DNA of 64,000 nt, from the NCBI GenBank assembly GCA_015501075.1, contig JADNYJ010000135.1, positions 1 to 64,000 of the forward strand. The letters run 5' to 3'. Positions 23,516 to 34,382 of the stretch are shown one piece after another. The DNA comes from Gymnopilus junonius. Lineage: Eukaryota > Basidiomycota > Agaricomycetes > Agaricales > Galerinaceae. The notes under the pieces are model-generated. The model saw only the letters and a list, made by a program, of their open reading frames with translations. It was not told the origin of the DNA and ran no database searches. A program made the position numbers and the translations under genes. The first letter of the stretch is position 1, and each line of letters opens with the position of its first letter.

Positions 23516-24176
23516 CTAGGCTGCTACAGCAGGCTCATCTACAGCCATTGCGTCGTCCTCCAGCTCAAATTCCGACTCCTGTGACTCCACTGCCACCTTC
23601 TCAGCCTCCTTAGCAGCAGCCTCCGAAGCTTCCCTCGAACGTCGTCCTTTCTTCCCACCCCGTGAAGAGAATGTGAGTGCGGTTTCGATAATTTTTTTCC
23701 ATTGCTGATTATTCAGCTTCTTGACGAGGGCTTCTATTTCCTTCGTTGGCTTCTTTCCTTGGGCAGTGAAGGGAGGGAGGTCAGCGGGGCGTTTGGCAGG
23801 ATCGCGTGTCTTGCTGTCGGCCCAGTTGTCACCAGAGAAATCGCCCCACTGTGAAGGAGGCTTGACGTACTTCCCTGACGTCCAGCGAGCAACAGCCCGA
23901 TAAGCCTGATAATGTATTGATAGCATATCAATGTGGTATGGAAGATGCCCTGAGGGAGCATGTCATTGTATAACCAGCCATCAGAATATCGGCACGAAAT
24001 GGCGGTGGTAGCCCTGTGCCGGTGAGCGCTCAAGTCCTGGAGCCAAGCTTGAAACGCTGAAGATGCACAAGCTATGAAAAAGAAAGCGGAGAGCCACAAG
24101 GAAGGACACGTTAACGCACCGTGCAAAACTAAGGCCGCCGAGGCGGGTCTGGGTCGAAAGTCACATGTTTACTCAT
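23516..24176 (-). CDS. Unrecognised protein with acidic C-terminus
   Basis: The last exon (from about 23900) encodes AYRAVARWTSGKYVKPPSQW, GDFSGDNWADS, a Lys-rich middle (GKKGRRSREASEAAAKEAEK) and an acidic tail (EFELEDDAMAVDEPAVAA) to TAG 23516. Upstream on the same strand are exon-like pieces LQDLSAHRHRATTAIS/YSDGWLYNDMLP (near 23950-24060) and a likely start MSKHVTFDPDPPRRP (ATG 24176). An in-frame TAG follows that start and the intron before AYRAV lacks a GT donor, so the model is incomplete. The basic-then-acidic tail suggests a nuclear or chromatin-associated protein, but nothing diagnostic is present. Confidence 0.5.
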
Positions 24177-24927
24177 GCTTACGACCTCTGCCGAGGACCG
24201 AAGCGGACTTTGAACTTTGCCCCTAATGACCGAATTTTATACCGTTCTTCCTGACATTTACCGAAGCCTGGTTCTGCCCAGTGACAACTGACAAGGGCAC
24301 GCATGCGTCCGCATATTCTGCTCATGGAATCTTGGGCAACGAGAACCACCGCATCTTATACGAGCGCTGAGCTTTTCTGTTCACCAGAGCAGCAGCATGA
24401 GTCCAACTAAAGCTCATGACTGCAGCCATTGGTCGCGATGAATGTGAGTGCAATTTAACCCATCCTGTACTTACTTTCTCACTGCGCCCGTCTTTATATG
24501 CCAGACATCTTACAGGCTACTATGATTGAAGTATCTTGGCGGCCGAGATAAATATGAAATCATGACAGCTTTACTACCTTTCATCATGGCTTGGGACATA
24601 AATACCATCGAGAACAGGTCGAGAACGCCTTGCGTGAATGAAAACAAGAGACCAATATAATAGGTGCGTATCGATATAATTAGCTTGGGAGATTTGCGTT
24701 GAACCCTTGTCATACAGAACGAACGATGCACATGTGTCATATTGATCATCTGCTAATGTTGCGTTGTCTCCTACTTGGCTTGAGTCAGCAATTCAATTAA
24801 GCTGTCCAAGGCCTGATATATGTCTTTTACTTGGAATCGACAACTGTGTAGGTCGAAACATACATATACCCTTTTCGTTTGGTATTGGATTTCATCCTCA
24901 AGTCACTTTCCTTCCTATTCAGTTCAC
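24177..24927. other. Divergent promoter region
   Basis: Between a minus-strand and a plus-strand gene, so it should contain both promoters. A 79-codon minus frame (24510-24749) with a hydrophobic middle (GLLFSFTQGVLDLFSMVFM) is open but unsupported. Confidence 0.35.
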
Positions 24928-26327
24928 ATGGACCCTTCAAGTTTTCCCCCTTTGCCACCCGGCGTCGGCTCAAAGTGAGTGCCCCAAATCATTCTAAGCA
25001 TAAAAGTGGGCAGTTTAAATACTTGCGTTCCACAGGACAGGACCTCGTGTGGGTATTCAGAACATGTTTTAAACTTCAATATCTTCACTTCCTAAGTGTC
25101 GAGGCATCACTAGCTGCTGGGATACCTATTCAATTACGGACTCTTCGGAATACTTGTCACTCAAGTTTGTGAGTGACCCTTCATCACTTCGTTGATGACT
25201 TCAGTTTGCTAAATGTCACCTTTCCTAGATTTATATTCACTCGCATTCCCTACGGATCCCTTGCGTAACAAGGCCTTCGTTTATACCGTCTTCATTCTCG
25301 AAATTTTGCAAACTGTTGTCGTGACGGTCTCTGCTTTCCATGTCTTTGGGAACGGCTATGGGAATTTCAACGCCTACAATGCCGTTGATCTTGCTTGGTT
25401 GGATGTACCAGTGATTAGTGGGCTGGGTAAGCCTCTTTGATTTAGTTATTACTGTAAATATATATCGTTGAGGGTCTCATGCGATTCTTCTTTATAGTGG
25501 CTTTCATAGCGGAGATTTTCTACGCCTACAGAATCAATGTCCTCGCTCGGTCGTATTGGGTCCCTGGCTTGGTCGTTATCGTACGTATTTAACTTTCCCT
25601 TACATAAATGTCTATCTCTACTATGTGAATATGTTCAGCTCGCATTCCTCCAGCTCGGAGGATCGATCGCTTCAGCCGTCGTCCTCAAAAACGCTGGTCT
25701 CTTCAGCAAGCTCCTCGGTCGTGAATATTCGATAGTGGCCGCTGTAAGGCCTTTGAACTTCTTTTTATAAATTGAAGTCATGCTCAGTGTATCTTACCCT
25801 AGTTCTGGAATGGCGGAAGTGCCTTGTGTGATCTGATTATTGCGATTTGTATGACGTATTATGTGGGACCCTTATCCATGTTTTTGACGTAGTTCTAACT
25901 ATTTGAATCATTGATAGCTATTGGCTCGTGGATCGCGAAGTATTAGAAGCACGAATCTAATGGTGAAGAAGATTGTCAAGCTGGTGATAGAAACAGGGAC
26001 GATTACTGGTTCGTGGGTTTGACACACATTAATGGTTTAATCAACCGTCTCTTATTGGATACTGCAGCGGCTGTCGCCATTATCAATCTCGTTTTGTCCG
26101 TCCTTCCTAGCAAACCTGCATATTACCAAATACCATCGGTTATCCTCGCAAAGGTTTATTCGAACTCGATGATGGCAGTCCTGAATAGCCGACTCAAGTT
26201 GGGTGGAGAGAATGACAAGGACAAAGGGACGTCTATAATAAAGACCATTGTCGTGAGTAAGGTGACGGATACCAATAGTTATACTGGAGGCGAAAGAGGT
26301 AGTGACCCGAAGAATCCCTTTGTTTAG
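24928..26327 (+). CDS. DUF6534 multi-span membrane protein, copy B, complete
   Basis: Nine exons resolve to 912 nt, 303 residues: 24928-24974, 25036-25048, 25114-25168, 25229-25426, 25498-25580, 25639-25743, 25803-25862, 25918-26008, 26068-26327, all GT-AG. The second exon is only 13 nt. Domains in order: short N-terminus (MDPSSFPPLPPGVGSK), TGPRLLGYLFNYGLFGIL, SLAFPTDPLRNKAF, VFGNGYGNFNAYN, LDVPVISGLVAFIAEIFYAY, FLQLGGSIASAVVLKNAG, FWNGGSALCDLIIAICMTYY, KKIVKLVIETGTITAAVAII and PSVILAKVYSNSMMAVLNSR, ending DPKNPFV. This is a full DUF6534 seven-helix protein and the reference for reading the damaged copy A at 16642-18004. Role unknown. Confidence 0.92.
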
Positions 26328-26479
26328 CGAAGAATATCTGTCATTGGGCGAGGTAACGATAAAGATTTGTCTGGTAAAAGAAATTCTGAAGGGATTTTGT
26401 GTATTTGGCTTGATTTGGTTTGGACGTGGCCGCCAATTAGAACCAATTACAGTTCTCCGAAATTTGAAATCGCGTCTCC

Positions 26480-27388
26480 ATGTCCGCTTCTCATCCATCC
26501 TCCTCCACCTCTTCAGCATCGCCGGAAGTACGAGAGAATACGGAAGAAGATTCACGAACTCGAGTACCGAAATGGATACCCATCTCTGCTGTAAAATCTC
26601 TGATAACTTTTTTGTAACATATTTATTCATTTTATTTGCCCTGAATCCAGTTTATTGGAACGAGCCTGGCGATTGCCATTCCTCTTCTTATGGTTCGTAG
26701 ACAACGAACAGGAGTAACTCGTATGTCATTGAAACCCGGAACCTCGGCACCTCCGCCTCGTCGATCTTCTGGCCCTGTTGGCCCGGTATCTTCAACGTCC
26801 TCAGCATCCTCAACGTCACAGCCGATCAGCTTACACCAGTCAATCAAAGAGGCTCTAACAGAGGAGAGCGCGTCGCTCATGTCTGCTCTCTCACGGATGA
26901 ACAAGGCTTCGGCTATATTAGCGGCCAAGGCGTTCGCAATTGCCACTGGTCTAGTCGCAGTGAGCGGGTTTGGGTTGGTTTGGACGGTGAAAACGACATT
27001 AGGAATTCAAGACGTGCGTCATCCCTTAATATACCTCACACCATACTGATATTCATTTACGTTATAGGCCCATGAATTTGGCCAGCGGATGCGCTCAGTA
27101 CTATGGTCTTCTGCACCTGGTTTAGCCTCGCGGATTCACCGTCCACCAGAAACTGACGAAGAACGCCGAGCAGCTCTTCAAGTCGCTCCTTTCGGTATTC
27201 ATGAAGAGTGGAACTGGCCAGAGGCAGAGAAGAGATTGCAGAAGGCGTATGACGAGGGTGGTGTACCGTTATGGTCTCAGGCCGTACTACGGGAGCTGGA
27301 GGCTGAGGCCAGGGTCGAGAGAGCGAAAAGAGAGAAGGAGATCGCTGCCCAGAAAAGAAAAGAGGAGGTAAATTTAAATTTACTTTAG
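26480..27388 (+). CDS. Two-helix membrane protein, TMEM242-like
   Basis: Exons 26480-26590, 26651-27013 and 27068-27388 give 264 residues. A Ser-rich start leads into a first membrane span (FIGTSLAIAIPLLMV), a Pro/Ser linker, a helix with ASAILAAKAFAIATGLVAVS as second span, GLVWTVKTTLGI, then AHEFGQRMRSVL and a charged C-terminal coiled coil (ELEAEARVERAKREKEIAAQ). The pair of spans followed by a short helix of the form (E)FxxRMR resembles TMEM242/DUF1358, a mitochondrial inner-membrane factor for ATP synthase assembly; this is from memory and moderate. The stop could instead follow one more splice after KRKEE (donor at 27367). Confidence 0.7.
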
Positions 27389-28054
27389 GCGCAATATATT
27401 TGTTCCCTTCGTTATTCTCGTCCAATATGTACTGATAATCTTCCATAGTTTTAGATCATGCGACTGTCAATGCATCTCGATGAAGATTGACAAAACTCTG
27501 TACAATACTACGCGACATAGGTTGTCTATACCAATAATACGTTACACAGCTAGCAGCAAGCTTCTCGGACATTTATCACAGATACGGTCGAAATTTGACG
27601 CTGCTCATTCCTTCCTTCCGTTAATTCTGGAAGCGCACGCCCATGTAAGGCGGAGAACAATGAACCTGATGTTGATAAGGCGCTCCCTAATGCTTGATTT
27701 TGGCTTTGAAGGGTTTACTCAGGCAAAAATTAGCCACTTATTCACGACTAAATTTATCCAGTCGTTAGAAATTTCGGACAACAAAATCGATTGAGTCTAC
27801 AATACGAACAGTCAACATGTTGCCCCTATCATAACATGCCTTCAAGGGTCCTTATCTCTAGCTCCTTTGATCAAGGCCGTCGGAAAAATTCTGCTGGAAT
27901 ATTTGTTTTGCGATCTAAATTCACTTTTCACCAGCCGTACAATTATTGGAAACAATAATCCCCTTTCGTCTCCGGTATGACAGAACCGCCGAGCCTATGA
28001 GTTTACCGCCAACATGGATACGTACACTGCCCCTACTTTGCTTCCCGCCATCAT
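27389..28054. other. No gene recognised
   Basis: A 104-codon plus frame (27480-27794) is open but has no motif or splice signals that fit. The interval is the promoter side of the gene at 28055. Confidence 0.35.
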
Positions 28055-28501
28055 ATGTTCCGCCTCGCATCGGCACTCCGACGCAACTGCCTTTCTCCTC
28101 GCCACTCTAGCTCGATACGCGTCATGGTATGCTTACACCTCCAAAGGGCTCCGATGATAAGGCTCATTACCTTCTCCAACAGTCTACATCAAAGATCGAT
28201 CCCAAAGAATGGGAAATCATCGAGACCAGTCCAGGTGGCGTAGACCGTGCTTTTGCAAATATAAATTCGCGGCAGTCCACTCCGTACACCCCAGAAGAGA
28301 TGACCGCTGCTCAAATCCTTCAAATTCCAGGCGCTGAAAAGTACTGGTTTAATTAAAAGGAAGCTCAGGAGTATATTGATAAGACGGCTGCGGAGAAGGC
28401 CGTGGATATAATGCACGAAGAAAGGTTTGACTGGAATCCAATCTAATGTAAATGTCCCGTTAATTTTACTTCTCACTAGGTCGGATAAACCCAAGAAATG
28501 A
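28055..28501 (+). CDS. Small putative mitochondrial protein, disrupted
   Basis: ATG 28055 gives MFRLASALRRNCLSPRHSSS, an Arg/Ser-rich amphipathic start typical of a mitochondrial presequence. One frame change near 28124 leads to PPKGSDDKAHYLLQQSTSK, DPKEWEIIETSPGGVDRAF and YTPEEMTAAQILQIPGAEKY. An in-frame TAA at 28354 then interrupts, but the frame continues (KEAQEYIDKTAAEKAVDIM) to an intron (donor after 28424) and ends RSDKPKK at TGA 28499. The whole would be about 130 residues. The family is not recognised. The two breaks mean decay or sequence error. Confidence 0.5.
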
Positions 28502-28916
28502 AATCTGTTGCTTCATCGGTCTCCACAAGATGTTCAGTTGTCAACTATCGTACAAGATTTCTGTATTACTTCAGGAGAGGACGGGATGAACAACAGGATA
28601 ATGTGTCTGTAAATATGCTAAAGAACCTACCTGTAAGAGGGATTCCCTTTTCAAAAATGCTGTCGATTGCTTTACGAGTGCTAAACATTCGAAGTATATT
28701 ATTGGCGGATACTAGTTTGATGTAATCTGCCTCGCGCTAGTTTGACAAAATTATAATATAGAGTACAAGAGTACATACAAGAACTCCGTCCAGACGCAGA
28801 TATTCAAATTTTGTCGCGCATGTATAGTACACAAAAAATCACAGAGGACAGCGTCAAGAAAAGCAAGAAAACAAAATGACACGCGCCGTGTCGGTACCGA
28901 CAAGCAATAATCCCAA
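28502..28916. other. Tail-to-tail interval
   Basis: Between convergent genes at 28501 and 28917; no coding signal. It should hold both 3' untranslated regions. Confidence 0.4.
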
Positions 28917-30448
28917 TTACCAAGACTTCTTCTGTTTCGCCTTGTTCTTCTGATTCTGCTTCTTCCTCTGGTTCCTGGACTGTGGCTTCTGCTTTGGCGC
29001 ATCTTCGGATTGTTGAAACTGGGTATGCTGCGAGGGCCGACCTGACTGTGCTCGAGTTTTGAATTTATTGGCTTTATCACGACACCGTTTGACAAACTTG
29101 CTGTAGAATTCGTCCGTCTGTGGATGATTGTCGTTGTGGAAGTGGATGTAGACGTGCAACATGAAGCGGGGATCGCAGCGCAGTAATGCATCTACAAGAG
29201 TCTGAGGAAAAAGAGGATTAAGGCTTCAATTTGGAGGGCGTAAGGTATGATAATAGAGTGGATTAATGCACACCCTAATAAAATCATTATATTGATCCTG
29301 CACCTGTGCGTGGATAACTCTGTTCTTCTTTTCAATTTGTCTGGGAAATATATAACATAAGTAAGAAGTTGGATATTGACCTGAAATGGCTTACTGCAAT
29401 ACCCAAGCGTTTGCAGGAGTGTCCGTGTAATAAGGGTTCACCCAATCGAATGGTTTTCGCGTCTTGAAATTTAGCCAGTACTCGTAAAAGTCCTGTATGT
29501 AATTTTGTGCCTGCGGATCGTCATCTGAGCACCATGCAGAACGCCCGTATCCAAAACTAGGTATTGGTTCAGTGTTACCCCATCTCCTCTCGTCGTAAGC
29601 TAAGCATTCAAACAGATTCCGAAGGAGCGTGAACAAAGACTGTATAAAATAGCGGTATAAGGTCACATTTTTTCCTAAAGAACGACAAACTGAACGTACA
29701 GGGTCTCGACCAGTCTCCTCCCACGTCGATTTGTCCATGCTAAGAACGACATATTCGTGAATGTTTTGAGCAGACATTCCTTGGGGACGTGTAATGTGCT
29801 TATTGCGAGCTATGTACTTCTCAGGAATATAGCGCAATAGCGGATCGGAAGGCTCTGTCAAACTTTGAGGCATCCAGGAAGAGAACCATTCAAACCACCC
29901 GCCCGAGGATGGTCGCGTGCCTGTTTCAGTCTGGCCTCGGAATTGTCCTGGCATCGTGGAATCAAAAGCTGTGGGGAATTCCTGGTGGTGAGGGGACTCC
30001 TCCGAAGGGAGTTCATTCTCTCTCTTGTAATCATACGTAGTTCTAGTCTTTAGATACGAATTGTACCTTCAGAAATCGAAAAAGGGGACATAAATATTGA
30101 GAACGCACCATCGGATCACTGAGCGTCTATCGCGATCCGCAGTAATCAGACGGCTGTATCGACTGGGACCGTACTCAACATACCTCATATGCTTCTTGTA
30201 CCCTTGCAAAGCGTTTTGAAGCACCAATCATGTCATCTAAGTTCTTGTCAGGATGCGTTTCCAATGCACGTTGGCGATACGCTTGCTACCATTGTTGAAA
30301 ACACATCAGTTGGAGGACTTTGAGCAATAATTCAGTTGCACAACCTTAATCTCGACTTCGGATGCATCATAAGATACTCCTAGAACCTCGTACAAGTCAA
30401 AGCTATCAGATCAAAGGAAGGCTTCACGGTCGACTCGGCTGCCCCCAT
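28917..30448 (-). CDS. J-domain co-chaperone, Jjj1/zuotin-like
   Basis: Minus strand from [14 protein letters not shown] (ATG 30448). The J-domain reads [18 protein letters not shown], then [15 protein letters not shown] with the HPD that stimulates Hsp70 ATPase, and [15 protein letters not shown] over introns. Next come [64 protein letters not shown] (the region Jjj1-type proteins use before a charged helix), [33 protein letters not shown] and a Gln/Lys-rich tail ending KAKQKKSW. Jjj1/zuotin relatives work with Hsp70 at the ribosome. A one-base loss near 30400 separates the start from the J-domain and the junction near 30100 does not keep frame cleanly. Confidence 0.75.
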
Positions 30449-30953
30449 GATGCAGGAGATTTTTCAATTTCAACCGAAGTTGGATTGTTTGAAAAGACAA
30501 AAGTCAAATAGGGTGAAGAATGTTACTTGAAAAAGGGAAACCGAGTCAGCGCTCCTTTTCAATGGTCGAACGGTACAAGCGCATCAGAGTAGAAGAAAAG
30601 ACGGAGTCAAATAAACGCGCAGAAAAGATGGGGTTGGTATTGTTTGGCAACGGCTTTGGACATTCAGCCACAGGGTCACGTTACGGATTGCAAATTTGGA
30701 TTCAGATTATGTTGGATCCCTTTCATTCGACACCCACAGTCAACTTCTCTTACAGGCCCTCGATACCGATAAACGAGCTGAAATTGAGTTGTAAAACATT
30801 GTGTAAGTGCATCCAAGAAATATATTTCTGCTGGAGTTGCTTATACCTTCAATTTGCTGCTTCAAAGTTGTGTACGCCCTACTGGTGACCGACTTCACTC
30901 TCGTCATACTAAGTACCTGATGTTAAAAGCAATGTTTTGCCGCAGCCCTTGAT
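30449..30953. other. Divergent promoter region
   Basis: Between the J-protein and an F-box pseudogene transcribed away from each other. A 122-codon plus frame (30520-30888) is open without motifs and is not credited. Confidence 0.4.
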
Positions 30954-32194
30954 ATGAAGATCTGCTCCTGGTGTGGACACGATGGTGACTCGGACCATAT
31001 AGAGCTGAGGAGGTTATGCCAGCGTTCAGCTTTGGTAGAGTGCGACGCCTGCAGGAAACTTGATTATTTGAACTATCAATTCTTGCCAGCAAAGTTCTTC
31101 CTCGCAGATTTGTTAGATCAACGAGACGGTCTGAGGTCATTACTCAATCATGCTCACCCGTCGATAATTCACCGCATGCCGGTGTAAGTCACGTCCATCA
31201 TTTTCGGGTTCTATGCGACCGATAATAACTCCCCATTGACGCTAGGTGCCATATGTCGAACGTGGCGCCACACTGCATGGTCCACACCCAGTTTATGGAC
31301 GTCTTTAACTATGAACATTACCAAGAATTATATGTCAAATACGCGAATTCAACTTGCAAAGGAATGGCTTAGTCGATCTGGGCAGCTCCCTTTGTCAATC
31401 ACGTTGGATAAAGCACTCTTCTTTCCTTCGACCCTGGACCGTCCAGGATTCCATGCCCTGGTCGATGTCATCAATAGACATTGCAATCAACGTATTCCCT
31501 TGATATCAACCTGTCCTCCTCCCTGCTAGCCCATCTTGACGACTCCACCTCCACTTCACCAATCTTGCACTCTCTACGTATATCCTCAAGCGACGTAAAG
31601 GCCCTCGTTATTAGCCATTTAAATCGAGTACCTCCCCGCATTGCTACCTTCCAGGGTATTAGTCTGATCGTCAGCAGCTTCAATTGGGTCAGTATTTCAC
31701 ACTTGACAGTGACTAATAGCCTGTATGTCGATCAAATTCTTGAAATACTTCGGTCGGGTCTTTGCCTTCGTGAATGCCAGCTCGGTGACGTAGACAAACT
31801 GGGCGAATTTTACCATGCTTTGGCGGGCCATTGTTCGGTTGGTGATACTTCCCAGCAGGATTTTCCAGAACCACTGCTTCCAATGCTTCGAACTTTCAGC
31901 TGGTATGGAGACGGCGGCTTTCCATGGGAAGTCATTCCCTGATTCTTAGTCCCCTTCAGACAACACGATGACGCACGCCGACCTTTAACGTCCATTCAAA
32001 TTTATTGCAATAGAGAAGAGGAAGACGCCCCGATCCCGTATATTCTACAAGATGTCCTTACGCAGCTCACTCCTTTCCGCAACCAGGTCGAATTTGAATT
32101 CGAAGTTTCAATTGAAGATGGTGCGCAAGATCTATGGAATTTATCGCTCGAGGAGCTTTCAAAGAGGACGGACTCGGGGGTGGGGGTAGTCTAG
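30954..32194 (+). pseudogene. F-box/LRR-like protein, degenerate copy 1
   Basis: Aligns by eye along its length with the intact copy at 60631-62199. The Cys-rich start (SALVECDACRKLDYLNYQ) is followed by HRMPV, an in-frame TAA at 31182 where the F-box has Glu (LPVEV), then VTSIIFGFY and GAICRTWRHTAWSTPSLW. Then RIQLAKEWLSRSGQLPLSIT, a frame break near 31495, SLDINLSSSLLAHL, LEILRSGLCLRECQ, an internal loss of roughly 100 codons near 31795, LPMLRTFSWYGDGGFPWEV, a TGA at 31939, and the end IQIYCNREEEDAPIPYI to TAG 32192. Nonsense, shift and deletion together show real decay. F-box proteins recruit substrates to SCF ubiquitin ligases. Confidence 0.85.
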
Positions 32195-32874
32195 ACCAAC
32201 GCCTTATATAAGAACTTTTAAGAAGGGTACGCATTAAGGTACGCATTAATTTTAGTTATATGAAAGGAGCTGACGACGCACAGCTTCTACTAGTCCAGAA
32301 TTCTTTCTTTCTTTCAAAAACCGATGTTTGAGACACCCTTCTTTGTCATTGTCAATCCTAGCCCCTGTCGGTTGTCGCTTTTCCTTTCGCCTGACTCGCG
32401 TTTTAGCTTTTTCTTCTCTGTCATCTTAGTACTCGCAGGTCCACAAATAGAGGAATTTACTGGGGAAAACGACGGCCGCAAGAGCATCCTCTCCATTACA
32501 GATGCCGTGGTTCGACCACACAGCCTCGGCAGCAAAAAGTTACCGACCAGGGATCACTCCCGACGTCACACAGTAGCGACATTCTTGGTCAATTGCGGTT
32601 TGAATCGGATGATGCGAAACACCACTTGAGGACACTTAGATTGGTTTGAGGTGTGCTCAGCCAAATGTCAGTCCTCCTTTCGTCGTCATTCCGTGGTATA
32701 AAAACCTACTGGCCATGGTATTGACTCTCCAGCTGGTCTCTTCCCCGCATCCCGAAGTCACATTCTCTAACGAGCACAGGTTGCCGTTTAATTGCTTTAG
32801 TCTGTCAATACTTCTCCTTATCAAGGGCTCATTTCTGACCTCGAGATTCAGGAAACTTTGATATCATCATTCAA
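32195..32874. other. No gene recognised
   Basis: Frames of 70-100 codons occur on both strands without motifs. The right end is the promoter of the secreted protein at 32875. Confidence 0.4.
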
Positions 32875-33955
32875 ATGGTCCATTTCCAAATCTTGTTCTT
32901 CGCAGTCTCCGGACTTCTTTTCAAAAGCATCTTCGCCGTACCTGTCCCAGTGGTTGAAAAGGGTCAGATCGTACACGTAGCTGCAGACCAAACCAATGGC
33001 AATCATTACGAAGGCGTCAGTGATTTCCTCATCTTTTGCTGCATCCCAGAAACTCAATGTTGCATACTATTAAACAGCAAGGGGCGGCCATTCCACATCC
33101 CAATATCGTATTGGATAAGAAGAATGGACAGGTTGTCCTCGCCCCAGTGACTCACGCTCCTGACGAAAAGAACGGTCCTTTTATTACACACGCAGAACAG
33201 TTCCACCCAAAATTAGAAGGGAACGTTCTCCTTCATCACGTCACGGCGGATGAAGCCAATATTCCTCAGGATCCAAGCTTCCATGGCGAACCTGTATATC
33301 GTGGAGCCATAGACGATATCAACAAAGGTATTCCTCACGATTCTCCCCCATGGACAGTATTTGACATTAGATATCTGCAGCTAAATTGAAGGCCGCCGTG
33401 GATGTCCACACTGACGCAGCAAATTCACATGTCAGGGCTGCTCAAGCACATTCTGAGGCAGCCGAAGCTCACGAAAAACTGGCGAAGATGTGGAAGAATC
33501 CGGGCGATCCGAACGCCGAAGCTCTTGCTAAGGAACATCTCGCTCAGGCCGATGCTCATCGAACAGAAGCTATCTTGCATTACAGCAAAGCGACCACTCA
33601 TCGTAACGATGCGGCACTTGCGGAGAATGGCAAGCCACTGACTTACGACAACTATTCGACAACTCAAACTGTCAATGACAAGGCACGCCAGTCGAAGAAT
33701 GAGGCTGAAATGTCTGAAAAACACGCCAAGGCAGCAGCCGAGAATCTCAAGGCCTCAAAGGCTAATCTGAAAGCGTCTTTTTCCGCTCAGGGTGCACAGA
33801 AGAAAGAGCTAGAGACAAAGGCTTTCGGTCATCTTCAAAAGGCAAGGGAGCACGCTCCCTCCTCCGCTGTAAAGCCTGATCCCGATCAGTCTCTTAAGGC
33901 TGCCCAGACGTCACGCAATGCTGCTAAAAAGTTGACTCCTAGCAAAAAGCATTAG
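32875..33955 (+). CDS. Secreted Ala-rich helical protein
   Basis: Exons 32875-33015, 33078-33327 and 33381-33955 join to 966 nt, 321 residues. The start MVHFQILFFAVSGLLFKSIF is a strong signal peptide, with cleavage expected near VPVPV. The middle holds His/Pro-rich stretches (LHHVTADEANIPQDPSFHG). The last two thirds are a run of Ala/Lys/Glu/His helices (AHSEAAEAHEKLAKMW, LAQADAHRTEAILHYSKA, SEKHAKAAAENLKASKANL) ending LTPSKKH, which predicts a long extracellular coiled coil. The third-exon acceptor was chosen at 33380 because it alone keeps frame. No family is recognised; LEA-like stress proteins share the composition only. Confidence 0.8.
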
Positions 33956-34382
33956 TGTTGTGGTAGTTTCATGTACTTGTTCATATGTAACACAGAATTT
34001 TCAAAGTTCATCGTTTGTTACTTATTGCACCTATAGCGGGAAATAAACTAGCAAGAAAGTAAAGGCAGACCATTATAAGTGATAGTTTATTTCCGTATAA
34101 ACCCCATATCACCTTCCGTTTGTCAAAATTGGCGTATATAAAGCAGCCGCAACAGGCCCTTATTCGGGTCTGACTCCCCTGTCATTTGCTTACCCCTCTG
34201 TCTATCTGCCAGTCACTACGAAACCTGTGCGCACAGCATTGGAAAGGTATATGAGAAGAAAATATCAAACGGGTCAGCCGTTCTTCTCATAGTTGATCAG
34301 TTCCGAACGCGATGTCCATGCCAGCAAATGTGCGCCTTCATCTTTAGTTCACAGTAAGGAATCTGATCAAACGCTTGTTTAG
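33956..34382. other. Intergenic, promoter of TPR-CHAT gene
   Basis: Begins with the 3' end of the secreted-protein gene. TATATAAAG near 34134 is a possible TATA element about 250 bases before the ATG at 34383. Confidence 0.4.

Noticed and set aside
30520..30888. 122-codon plus frame
   Set aside because: Lies in the promoter interval of the divergent J-protein and F-box genes, has no motif and no splice partners.
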